Positions 26,000-37,330 of a stretch of DNA of 64,000 nucleotides are shown piece by piece (the stretch's first letter is position 1; each line of letters begins with the position of its first letter). Source of the stretch: Epiperipatus broadwayi (Eukaryota; Onychophora; Udeonychophora; Euonychophora; Peripatidae); assembly GCA_028023455.1 (NCBI GenBank), contig JAQFVV010013317.1, positions 94,990-158,989 of the forward strand, in the 5' to 3' direction. The notes beneath the pieces were generated by a model. It was not told the origin of the DNA, made no database searches, and saw only the letters and a program-made list of their open reading frames with translations. A program made the position numbers and the translations under genes.

Positions 26000-26655
26000 T
26001 TACAATCTTGAAATATGTAATTTTCTGTTAGTCAAAATATAATCCAATTCTGCTGTACCTTCATTTGGATGCTTCCATGTCCATTTCCTTTTAACATTTT
26101 TCTCAAAAAATGAATTCATAATATAAAGTTTTTCTTTTTCCGCAAACTCCACAAGTCTATGTCCTCTCTCATTTCTATTACCATAACCAAAATTACCTAC
26201 AGCAATTTCATCTTTCATTTGTCTACCAATTCTAGCATTAAAGTCTCCCATAACAATTTTAAAATGTTGTTTACTCTGATCAAAAGCCTTTTGTACATCC
26301 ATATAAAAATCTTCTACTACTTCATCACTATGAGAACTTGTTGGGGCATAAACCTGAATTATCTGCATTTGGTATCTGCTATTAAGTTGTATAACTAATC
26401 TTGCCACTCTGTCCGATACACCATCAATCTCCACAATATTGTTCTTCCACTTTTTATTTATAATGAATCCTGCTCCACTTGTATTTTCAATATGTGTGCC
26501 TTTATAATAGAGTATATGTCCACTTTTTAAATCAATTGTTTCTTCTCCTTTTCTTCTAACTTCACAAAGTCCAATAATGTCCAATTTAATATAAGACAGT
26601 TCTTCTTCTAATTCTTGCAATCTTCCTTCACTTGAAAGTGATCTGCAGTACATGT
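26000..26655 (-). pseudogene. RTE-like APE endonuclease
   Basis: The frame shows DIIGLCEVRRKGEE (metal-binding glutamate region), GAGFIINKKW, VYAPTSSHSDE, KIVMGDFNARIG (catalytic D-x-N) and TAELDYILTNRK. The core looks intact, but the N-terminal TWNVRSL is truncated and a shift near 26030 cuts it from the linker (SDHRLVRCKLRV continues in another frame). Confidence 0.8.
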
Positions 26656-26699
26656 ACATATATATTAAATACATGTACATATATATTAAATACTGCCTA

Positions 26700-27953
26700 A
26701 CACTATACTAGTAATGATAAATAAAATGCAATATCACATAACATTACAAAACAAACCTTTACTAAAAATCTCTCACAACCACAGTTTCATCTATTAAAAG
26801 AAATTCAACAAGATATAAACAACATATATATAGAAAACAAAATTATGGTAAGCTATTTTGTTTTCTATTGTTTGTATCTTGCTGAATTTTACTTGAAAAA
26901 GTATATTTGTTTATAGATGAAACCATTTTCATGAGAGAATTTTAGTAAAATTTTGTTCTTTTGGCTAATTTTGTAATAGATTTTCTACTTTATTTGAATA
27001 TATATATATAAGATATAGCTAATCAAGATGGTAGATATGCTATAAGCTAGCTATAGTTTTATTTATTAATATATTGATATAGTATAAATTGAATTAATTC
27101 CAGTTTTTTTTATTTACATATATGTATAAGGAAGGGATTATCTACTTTATTTGAAAATGACAAATCAAATTCATAATCATTAATGCATTGCATTCTGAAT
27201 AAGAAGGTAATCAGCTGTCAACATGCACTGTTTAATCATGTTACTATGCACTGTTTAATCATGTTACTAACTCGCCAATGTTATAGTGAGTATGCATGAC
27301 ACTCTTAAACCCAAACACAAGATAAAGACTTTTAAAGGATAAGAATGGCCACCTTATCTTTGTACCTAAATGCAATTATATTGTTATTAAATTGATTTCA
27401 CATGATTAATAAATACATAAGAAATAAATTCAAATCAAATAAAAACTTACTTTCACTTTCCAAATGTTACCAATTGAATTTAATTTATATATAACAATTA
27501 ATTATATAATTTAATACATTAAACAGCTTTATGTTATATTATAAATCTAACCATTCTATCTGTTCATCTTAAAAATTAATAATCATGCAAGACACACAAA
27601 ATTAAAATAAATAAACATGTTAATTATGTTGGAGAAAATAAAAGAGGATTAAAGAAGGTTTAATGCAGTAAAGTAGCACTGTTCAATAAAGCTTTTATTT
27701 TGATGTTGATTTGCTATAACAGTACAACTTTTAAATTAGAAGTTGTCACTATTTTGGAAGTTTAATGACAATATGCATTCAACATATGAAATATGCCCAA
27801 AATCTTTTTGTTTTGGGAGTGTCATTGTTTATCTATTCACACATTTGTAATTTTTCTAAAATGTATTATGTAATATTTTTGTTATAAAATTTTTATCAAA
27901 TGTGCATTGATTGGTAAAAAAAAAAAATTGTGAATATTTTACTTTAAATAATC
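26700..27953. other. A+T-rich intergenic
   Basis: Nothing assignable. An imperfect inverted pairing of A/T-rich words around 26760-26950 was noted but not counted as a feature. Confidence 0.5.
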
Positions 27954-30150
27954 ATCTATGCCAGAGCTCAAACTGAAGGTCATTACATCTTGGGAACAGA
28001 TCTTGTCAAGAAAAGCCATGAAAATAAATTTCAAAATTAGAAGTAGATAATTAGATTTTTTTTTACAGATATATTTTTAAAATTTTAATATAAAAATGTG
28101 CATATTATTCTGTATAGTAATCTAATAATTATTGTTTATTTTGTAATTCATACATATCAGCACTTATAAACACCAAGAAATAGCCTTATTTGCATAGTTT
28201 ACTAGTTTCTTCTTTGTAATGCTAGTGTGTTTGATAATTCTTCATTAAAAATTTAACACTGACATGAATAAGTGGCAAATAAAAGCATGATGTATTTATA
28301 AAGATTAGTCAGTCAAAAGCTATGAAGACATAAAAGAATTAGGTCACAAGTTGCAGTGATTCACATTATTTTCAACACCAGATGACAAGAAAATTCATGT
28401 GAAGAAATTTGTGAATAAGATCCTTCTAACTTAAAATACAGATTATATAATGATACATCTTTGCCTACATTACATGTGTAATCTGTCAGAAGCAGTAGTC
28501 AAATGATTGTTTGAGACCTGGAAATCTTAATTGCTCTTTAAATACTGTGCATATGGTAGACTTATAGTAAGTCCAGTGAATGTTTTGAAAGAAAGGCTAA
28601 AGAATTAAAATGACAAATTAATTTTTTTTCAAAGCATACTAAATTAAATGACAAATTAATAAAAGGTACTTTCAAAACAAAAAAAAAAATCTTATACAAT
28701 TGGTGAAAATCTTATTTTACCAGCAACAATAAAAATTTGTGAAACAATCCATGGTTTTCACATATTAAACTCTTTTAAAAAAATTCCTGTATCTAATGAC
28801 TTGATTAACAAATAATAAGTAGCGTTATCATAATATCATGTCTATTTTATTTATCATGAATCAAACAAAGTAGTATATTAATATAAATGATGCTAATTTA
28901 ATGATTTTGTCAGATACTCACTAATAGAAAAGATATATTCGAGATGATGAATAACTTTTTTGTATAGAAAATTAACTTAAGTGGGCAATAGTACATTGGG
29001 ATTTGCATAAATGGAGTTGCAATCATGATTAGCAGAATTCCAGGATTTTATGGGATAATTAAAATATGTTTGTCTGGATTCGAGGGATATTTATTGCATT
29101 ATTCAAAAAAAAAAAAAAAATCCTAGTGTTTCACATATTGAAGACTCACTCAAGTAAAGTGTTATCAGAAGTTTTCATAATAATTAATAATATAAAAAAT
29201 AATGTTACTAATACAAGACTCTCAAATTTTATGCTAAGAGATGAACCCCATTCTAAAAAGAGTTTTAATAGTAAATGATTAATTACAATTTTTTTCCTCA
29301 GTAAAAATTTCACATTACCATCTAATTTTTTTGATTTTGTTTTCTTATCTGATGTTTTTGGAAAAATAAATGAATTGAATCTTTCTCTGCAAGGAAAAAG
29401 TATCAATACACTGACTTTAAACACAAAATTACAAACATTTCAAAATAAACTTTCTGCATGGAGTCCATGAATTTTCCTTTCAAAAATAATTCATCATCAG
29501 CAGAAAATAAAACAATAATAATTAGCCACACCACAAATTTGATGATTTTTTTTTTTTTAAAATATTTTCCTAACTTAAATGAAAAAATATTACTAGATAA
29601 TAATAATAATGCCATTTATCCATGACAATCTCAAGAAGAACTATTTGACTTGAAAGCAGATTCAACTCTTGAATTAGAATTTTGTAACAAGAATTTATCA
29701 GAATTTTTGAACCAGAAGCAAAAAGAATATCCTTCACTGGTAAACGCAGTCTTAATTATTCTGATATTGCTTGCATCCAAATATCTTTGCAAAACTGCAT
29801 TTTCATTGCTATTTCTAATTTTAAATAAGCATAAATACTGTTTATCAACTGAAATTTATCTCATTTGTCATATAATTAAATTTTTGTGCTAATCATTTTT
29901 AATGAGTTTTATGTTTCATATTTCATGATGTTTGTAATATTTGTAATTTTTAATTTTATTTTGTATTATAATGAAAATATAAATAAGAAAATTATTTAAA
30001 TAAACTAAATATAAATAAAATAAAATTATATAAAAACAGCATATGCCTTTATTAAAAAAAAGTTCTCTTTCAGGGGGAAGGAGGATGGATGTTTCTAGAT
30101 ATTCCAATATATCCTTTATACCAATGAGTTTGAGAAGTTGTGACTTATGC
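27954..30150 (+). mobile_element. hAT transposon (ZBED5-like), decayed
   Basis: The left end CAGAGCTCAAACTGAAGGTC (27962) matches hAT termini of the CAGxGGTTCTCAAACTGxGGGTC type. The right end TGAGTTTGAGAAGTTGTG stops at 30142. Flanking octamers ATCTATGC (27954-27961) and ACTTATGC (30143-30150) agree at 6 of 8 positions, consistent with an aged 8-bp target duplication. The 2.2-kb length suits an autonomous-size copy. Confidence 0.7.
28985..29891 (+). pseudogene. ZBED5-like hAT transposase relic
   Basis: Plus-strand pieces read GICINGVAIMISRIPGFYG (family: CTDGAAAMxGRxSGFVA) and IINNIKNNVTNTRLSNFM (family: INFIKxxxLNxRLF). The C-terminal dimerisation segment is LSEFLNQKQKEYPSLVNAV...ASKYLCKTAFSLL (family: LxEFWxxxxxEYPxLxxxALxILLPFxTTYLCExAFS). 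Stops separate the parts. Confidence 0.7.
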
Positions 30151-32329
30151 AATAAATATTTGTTTATTTTAAAATACTGTATTATCAAAATATATTTGTG
30201 CAATAATAAGTTTTTAATTTAAAAGTGCTATATTTAATTTAAAGCAATAATATACTTCATATTTAATTAATAATTAAACTAAGATTCTTTTAGTTGCTAT
30301 TATAATTGTTAATTAGCAACTACAGTGACATCTAGAAGAAAATGTAAGTACTAACTAAATAGAAAAACAATCAGTGCTTTGAGTAGCATACTTGGGTTTA
30401 ATTTTATACTTATCTGTCATTACAAATAGTTTTATTGCATGAAAAGTCATAAGAAGTTTGAGTACATGACTCATGACCTAAAGCCATTCTACCACTGCAC
30501 CAAAACAAGCAGTAATAATATGTACATATATTTAAGTGTATTTGTTTTAGTATGATTTTTACAAGTTTATGGCTATCACACATCCAATATATAATAGTAA
30601 AAACAGAACGCTTAATCACTATATACAGTTATAAATGAAGAAAGGAAATTGTAATTAATTTAATAGTAATATCACTTAATGAAGAATAGCTGATCCCTAG
30701 CTATTCCTTATTGTGAGATTCTACAGTTTATATAAGTTGTGTTAATCAAATATCATATACCAGGAAGTTACAAATACTTAGATTAAGTATAAAGTCAGAA
30801 AAAACTATAAGAATAAAATTTTCACAGAAATGATATTCAATTGAGTTCAATTTGCAAGACGATAAAAAGACCAAGTTCACATAGTATATAAAAAAAAATT
30901 AAATGCTTACCTTATTTAATTAATTTGCAAATAACTTAAGCAATATTATATATAATAAGTTTTAAAATTACAATAAATATATATTTTAAAAATGATCACT
31001 TTTGCACTAAAAAAAAAAAAAAAATCCAATAAGGTAAATGACAGGTGATAAAAATAAATTTTATAACCGCTACTCCCCAACCAGTAAAGTCTGGGATCCA
31101 GAAGCGAAAATCAATTAAATAATTCATACTCATTTTACTAATTGTGATTTTTATTAAATAGATTCAGAAAAATTCATAAAATTATTTTAATATAAAGTGC
31201 CATAGAATTTTACAACACAGTCCACTTTAAATGTATATTTATGATTGTTATTATAAAAGGAACAGTTTAATAATTAGAGTTCACTAAGTCTCCATTTTTA
31301 TTTTTTTCATTATCATATGAGATTGCTGAAATTTAGTTATTAAAATAATAAATTGCAAAGTCTTTTAGTTTAAAAGTTATTCAATTTTAAAATATATCTT
31401 TAAATTCCTATGAACAATTATTTCAAAATTTTAATTAAATATCAAACTTGCTATTATTCAAATTGAAGAAAATACAAATGAGAAGCTGAATAATAAAACA
31501 CTTGTTTGACATGACAATCAAAAGCTAAATGTCATCCTTTCAATTTAATGTTAATTGCACAGAATCAAAGTGAAGCTGCTGAATAAAAAGATTATGAATT
31601 TTAGTTCTCAAGAATTCGTTTTCTAAATTGATAGTGCAGAAATGAAATTAATTATAAGCAGTCTATGTTCTTTGAAATTAATTTGGTTTACCAAATAAAA
31701 ACAATAAAATGTTAACATGTATTGTGCAAATACAATGGACATTTTTTTTTGTATTTTCCAAGATTATTTAATTTCTTCATGTGTTTATATTTATAAAATT
31801 TCTTTCATAAGAAATGAGATGGATAAAATCTTGTTATAGACCAGACATGGCACAAGGGCTACTTTTTTGTGAAATCTTCACTAAACATTTCTCTAGCTTT
31901 TTTTTTTTTTTTTTTAGAAAAAGCAAAAAAAAAAAGGCAGCTGATAATTCTAATTAGTACTTTTTAAAAACTATTTACTGTAGATGAGTTTAACACAAAT
32001 ATAATTGCTAAATTTTATAAATTATTACTGAAGGGAAAAACACATTATTAAATAAACTTATGTGCATTTTACTAAAAAAAAAAAAAATTCATAAATATTT
32101 CATTATTTTGGATAGCGTAGAGATACTGTATGACACTAAAATGTATTATTATTACTATTATTATTATTGTTATTATTATTATGATAATGAAAATAATAAT
32201 AAACAGCAATTCAAAAATGAGTAATGGCCACTCAAACTCCAAAAAAAAAAGAAAAAAGAAAAGAGAAAAAACTATTCTAAAAATGAGTTTTGTAGAAAGT
32301 AGTATACAAGACACTCTGTGAACCACAAA
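30151..32329. other. A+T-rich intergenic containing one SINE
   Basis: Apart from the SINE at 30421 and an (ATT)n tract at about 32144-32200, I see nothing. Open frames crossing the microsatellite are artefacts of the repeat. Confidence 0.5.
30421..30505 (-). repeat. tRNA-derived SINE copy (S1)
   Basis: The minus strand reads TGGTGCAGTGGTAGAATGGC, close to a glycine-tRNA-like box A region, followed by ACTCAAACTTCTTATGACTT and CATGCAAT. The second half matches 13450-13500. It is a degraded head plus body without a clear tail or duplication. Confidence 0.5.
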
Positions 32330-34000
32330 TACATCCACATATAGAAAATGCATGTCCAATTTTATGTTTACTTGATATTTTATACTGTCTTTTAGTTTCC
32401 TCAGCAATAAACTTTTCTTTCTAAGATACTTCAATACCATGTCTAATTGTAGCTCTCCAATGTATTCTATTCTCTGCCATATCATTCTAATAGAACCAAT
32501 TAACATTGCACTTTTTTAGAACGTCTTAGAGATAATCCTTATAACTATCATGGTCTACCTCTTCTGCAAAACCATGTTCAAGTTCACTAAAGTCTTCCCT
32601 TGTTCATTCATTTTATTGTACAATCCAATGAAGAAGTGATTTTATAATAATGGACACAATAGTATCACATCCTGCAAATTAAAAAATGTATTGATTGGTT
32701 TTATGATCTATCCACTGTCTTTTTAATATTTTACAGAGCATGCTTAAATAAAACTTTGCTAATCCTTTATATTGCATTGATGGGGTGTTCAAGTTTCACA
32801 TACATACATACAATAAATTACGTAAAACAACAGCTTTATATACAACTAACTTAACTGCAGTAATTACTTACTTGTAATGAAACACTATTATTCTAAATAA
32901 GAATCATAGATCACATGACCCAATTCTCTTAAGCTTGTAAGATATAAACAATGAGCATTGCTAATTGCTCAACAAGCTTTGTGATAAATGCTTAGTCAGG
33001 GAAAGCATTTAAAATATGTCAAGGAAACACACACACCCCAACCTCTGACCATGGTTTCATGTTTTGGTACTCCTCAGAGAGGCGCTAGGGTAGCTTCAGA
33101 CACTAGATCTCCACTCAATAGATAACTTTTAGATAAATGCTGGCTTTGGGTTGGTATTTTTAGATCTAGTGTCTGAAGCTACCCTAGCACCTCTCTGAGA
33201 AGTCCCAAAGCATGAAACCATGGTCAGAGGTTTGGGGGGAGGTCTTGACAGAGATATTTTAAAAGCTTTCTCTGGCTAAGCATTTATCACAAAGCTTGTT
33301 GAGCAATTGACAATGTTCAGTGTTTACTCTATTATTCTAACTTGTTAAAAGCAACTGCAGCACATTGGAGCCTGTGTTGTATTTCAACATCTAAATTCAA
33401 CTTTCTACTTAAAAAACTACCAAGATATTTAAACTGGCTTATATACTTAAGTTGATAACCATCTGATCTGAAAGTTGTTGAGGATTTTTCTTCCATCACT
33501 GATTTATAAAAAACATAAGTTTTTCAGACATTAATTAATAAACCAAGATCTTTATAAGTTACATTCAAAACATTAAGAACATTCTGTAAATCTTCTTTTG
33601 AATTGCAAAAATAGCACAGTTGTCAGCATACTGTCAATCCAGAATCCAACAAGATGAAAGTTTTTGTTTTTGCTTTTAACCAATTCAAATAAAAAATCCC
33701 ATTGTCAAGCCTGTATTATGTCTTGATCCCTGGTCTAATTAAGCTACCTATAAAACTAAAAACAATGTTGGAACAAGTACACATCTTTATTTTTTCCACC
33801 TGTAATAATAACACTTTCTCTCATTCTATCATGTAGTTACTGTATGATATAAATAAATTTTGGTGGACAACTGCCATAGACAAATCCTTTGAGCAAATCA
33901 ATAAAAGCAATACATAAATCCGTCCCTTTGTTCCTGAGATTTTTCTTGCATTTGACACTTGTAAATCAAAATGTAACAATTTACTATTGATAAATAATCT
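32330..34000 (-). mobile_element. LINE reverse transcriptase relic (F52C9.6-like), split by a hairpin element
   Basis: Reading the minus strand from 33980 down, pieces include KDLGLLINV (family: GLxINxxKT), SDGYQLKYISQFKYLGSFLS (family: YLGS), LDVEIQHRLQCAAVAF, then after the insertion VKLVVYKAVVL and, near 32470, IEYIGELQLDMVLKYLRK. These are the post-catalytic part of the reverse transcriptase and the C-terminal RWxGHV-type region of a widespread animal LINE. Removing 32897-33328 and one copy of the 12-bp duplication restores colinearity between the AAVAF and VYKAV segments. Confidence 0.65.
32885..33340 (-). mobile_element. Hairpin retroposon, family B, copy 1
   Basis: The insert (32897-33328) is flanked by an exact 12-bp duplication CTATTATTCTAA (32885-32896, 33329-33340) inside the LINE relic. 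Arms are 32945-33110 and 33162-33326. A one-sided left tail (32897-32944) reads CATAGATCACATGACCC...TTAAGCTTGTAAG. The two arms share variants such as TTGCTCAACAAGC, TTTCATG and GCTAGGGTAGC that differ from copy 2 at 51686. No coding capacity. Confidence 0.85.
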
Positions 34001-35329
34001 TTATATAATAAAGATATGTATGATGAATGGTGACCTGGACCAAGAGTGCTGATTCAACACAAAATATATCTTGGGGTCATTTGTTTTTTATTGTATTTTC
34101 TGATTATTGATTTTCAGTGATGAGCATATATTGAAATGAAGCAGCAAAGTCTTATGAGGAAGTATTTGTTGTGATGATGATAAGAACATAAATACAATAA
34201 TATTCACATGTGAATCACTACTATTACTTAATTTAATATATATATTGAGAGAAATATTAATAAAAATAAATATTTTAAAAATATTTTTCTACTGGCTGTG
34301 AAATTCATGATAAAGATACGAACATATCGTTATTATTATCCAATAGATCAATGCAATTTTTTGCTAACAAAATTTAAGCAGACAAATTTAAAATGTATAT
34401 ATTTAAAAAATAATTTTTTAAAATGAAAAATAAATAATTGAATATATATAAGTATAATAAATATTCAAACAAATAAAAATTTAAATACTTAGAAAATTTT
34501 GTGCTGGATGGCGCCACATTACAAAATACAAAAAGAAGATACTTTTAAAGATAGCAACGGTTTACTTCAAACCAATAATTGCTGGAAACTCTAAAGAATA
34601 AATTGTTTCAAATGCAATTAACAAAAAATAATTTAATTTAATCTTTAAAAAAATCTTATTTTAGGAAATCATTAAGAATAATAACAGAATTCACATTTCA
34701 GCAAGGTCGATTTTGTAAAAATATTGCGTGAAAAGTCATATACATAAGTATGCATTAAATGTGTACTTGTGTGGGCGCCTTCTGTTTATATATATGCACA
34801 TGCTAAATATTTTAAACAAAGGTTTTAAAAGAGTGTTTTTTATTATAGTTAAGCATTTTGAAAACAAAAGAAAAAATAAAATATAAATATTTAAAATGTA
34901 AAAAAGAAAAATCTGTAACAAAAAATAAATGTTTAAATCCTATAATAAAAAAGATTTATTATTACCTTATTTTTAGACAAGAAGAAAAAGAATAAAGTAA
35001 AATTATAAAAAGGGTTTACCATTATTTTAAAGATTTGTTTTTTTTTTTATTCATAACCACTGAATAAATAAATTAGACATATACATCTTTTCTCTACAAA
35101 TTAAAAAAAAACAAAACTCATGCTTTAGCTTGAGAATATTTCATATATTTAATAAACCAATCATATGCGAAATTTTCTCGAAGTGTTAAATATTAAAAAG
35201 AATAAATAAAAAACTATTTATTGAGAAAATTAAGAAGGTAAGATTAGTAGTGGCATTTTATACTAAAGAAACTTGAGATAACCATATAACAATAAAGCAC
35301 TACAAGTAAACAATAACACTTCATCTTTA
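34001..35329. other. A+T-rich intergenic
   Basis: No gene or repeat is recognised. Confidence 0.5.
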
Positions 35330-37330
35330 TTAGGTATCAATCTTATATTTATACTATCCTTTGGTGGAGCCTCTTTCCATACATGGAAGTTGAACAATTG
35401 TAGATCGATAGGGGTAACATCAGTTTTATATAAAGTTTTCTCATATATGGTGGCTGGAAAGGTTATGGAAGAAAAGAATATAGTGGGAGAAATGCAAAGA
35501 GGTTTTCGATCGGATAGGTGTATAGGAGATACTTTATTTGTAGTTACACAACTTATGGATATGAGTAGGTATACAGGTAGACAGTTATATATGGTTTTTA
35601 TAGATATAGAGAAGGTGTATGATAGAGTAAATAGAAATAGATTATGGGTAAGTTTAGTAAATTTGGGAATGGATGGAGCTTTAGTGGACATTATTAAGAA
35701 ATTATATGAAAATAATTATTATAGTATCAATTAGAGAATATAGAATCAGTTAAAGATGAAAATGGGGTGGGACTAAGGCAAGGATGCCAGACGTCATCTA
35801 TTTTGTTTTTGTTGTATTTGAAAGAAATTGAGAGAACAATAGAAAAATTAGGAAGAGGGATAGAGATACCATTAATAGGTGGCACGTGATTTAACTAATC
35901 TCTGTTTAGTTTTTTACTCCTGAAATTTGCAATATAATTACCATTACAATGCTGTAAAAAATTTTTAAATATACAGGTCTTTTATTTGCAGATGATGACT
36001 TTTTGTGTGAAGAAAGAAAAGAAGATATGGAAATTATGTTGAGGACATGCACAAGAGTGGATAAAGAGATGGGGATTAAGTTTAGTGAAAAAAATCAAAA
36101 GTAATGATGATTAATACTGAGGAAAGAGAAGACAAATAATTTTTATTGGGAGATATAAAGTTAAGGGTGGTGAATAGATATAACTATTTGGGAATCATAT
36201 TAAGTAATCAGAGAAACTGTTTGGATGAATGGGAGAAAAAAATGATAAATGAAGCAAAGAAAAGAAAGAAATTGATAAAAAAATTAACAGTGCTTTCATA
36301 TAATAATTGTATGGAAGGAAGTGGCAGTAGCAGGGTTAACATATGTTAATGATATGTTACATGTTAGTAAATGAGTATTAGATTACTTGGAACAAGTACA
36401 AAGAGAAGTGGGAAGACATGCATTAGATGCAGATATGTGGATGGCAAAGGAGGCAATTCAAGGAGAAATGGGATGGTCAAGTTTTTATATGAGGGATGCA
36501 AAAAGCAAAATGAAAATGTTTGGTAGATTGCAGTTTATGGATAATAAAGAATAGCCAAAATAGTATTTAATTGAGTTATGAATAAAGGGCAGTTAACAAG
36601 ATAGGTGAGAAAGGTAATGTAGTTATGCAGAAAATTTGGATAAAGATTTTATGTCAGTATATTTATACAAAAGATGGGATGATTGTGTTAGAATAATTGT
36701 TGAGGGTTATAGTGGTAAGAAATGGGATAGAAGAATAGATGCATTAATAAAGAATAGGGAGTTGGAGAGATAGAGAACTAGTATAGAGAGTGAAAAGAGT
36801 TTAAATATAAATATATATATAGAAGTAAACGGAATATTGGGTATGAGTTAATTTATGATAATAGCAAGGAAAGTAGTTTACTATTTAAGGCTCGAACAGG
36901 ATATTTAGTAGAGGGGATTATACACATAAATGGAAAAACATGGGTGATTTAGTCTGTAAGTTGTGTAAGGAAGGCATAGAAAATATTAGGCATCTGTTAA
37001 TTGAATGTAAATGCCTGAAAGTAGAAAGGATACAAATAATAAAGTTGTGAAGAATAAATATTAAGAAAATGATTGTACAGAAAGTGGGTTATTGATTTTT
37101 ATGCTGGGTTTGGGAAAAGATATGGGGGATTTAGATATAAAAGCCATGGAGTTGACAAAGATTATGTTGTGGAAATGGGATGGAGCAGAACATGGGAAAA
37201 CTTAGAGTGAGGAATGGAAAGGAAAGGTGAAGTGGCTAACAGGTTTCTCTGGGCATAGTTGCTGAGAGATTCCTGATTCCATATAAGGAGAAGTCACAGG
37301 GCATCACATCATTGAAAAATAAATATTAAT
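35330..37330 (+). mobile_element. Non-LTR retrotransposon relic, clade unassigned
   Basis: A plus-strand reverse transcriptase begins near 35395 with NCRSIGVTSVLYKVFSYMVA (family: NYRGITLxSVxxKVF). It continues through GEMQRGFRSDRCIGDTLFVV, YMVFIDIEKVYDRV (motif A), VGLRQGCQTSSILFLLYL (motif B, after a shift near 35730) and LLFADDDFLCEERKEDME (motif C, intact). Then come YNYLGIILSNQ, a conserved region (VGRHALDADMWMAKEA, GEMGWSSFYMRDAKSK), a degraded cysteine motif region and a 3' end near 37320 (AAAAATAAATATT). It is 5'-truncated. A 98-base intron-like insert separates motif B from motif C. Frameshifts near 35730, 36105 and 36350 disable it. Confidence 0.7.
35879..35976 (+). other. 98-base GT-AG insert in the LINE reverse transcriptase
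   Basis: The reading frame runs IEIPLI up to 35878, is broken, and resumes with LLFADD at 35977. Excising 35879-35976 (starts GTGGCACG, ends ATACAG) joins the two in frame as IPLIGLLFADD, as expected for a reverse transcriptase. AGGT occurs at both ends. This may be a real spliceosomal-type intron, an insertion with a 4-base duplication, or coincidence. Confidence 0.4.

Larger units (their letters stand above)
23838..26655 (-). mobile_element. RTE-like non-LTR retrotransposon, nearly full-length, inactivated
   Basis: One minus-strand element encodes, in order, an APE endonuclease, a linker, a reverse transcriptase and a conserved C-terminus, and ends in a short (GAT)n tail at 23838-23852, a common 3' end for RTE-like elements. 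The coding potential is spread over several frames (about 940 codons altogether), broken by a handful of frameshifts. The 5' end is truncated within the endonuclease start (RSLSSEGRLQELEEEL near 26650), next to a 21-base tandem duplication (about 26649-26691). Two further copies of its 3' end, at 17761 and 40575, lie in the same orientation. Confidence 0.85.

Noticed and set aside
32144-32500. 144-codon and 63-codon open frames
   Set aside because: They run through an (ATT)n microsatellite; only the part near 32470 has LINE similarity and is annotated as such.
35263-35691. 142-codon minus-strand frame
   Set aside because: It is the antisense shadow of the plus-strand LINE reverse transcriptase.
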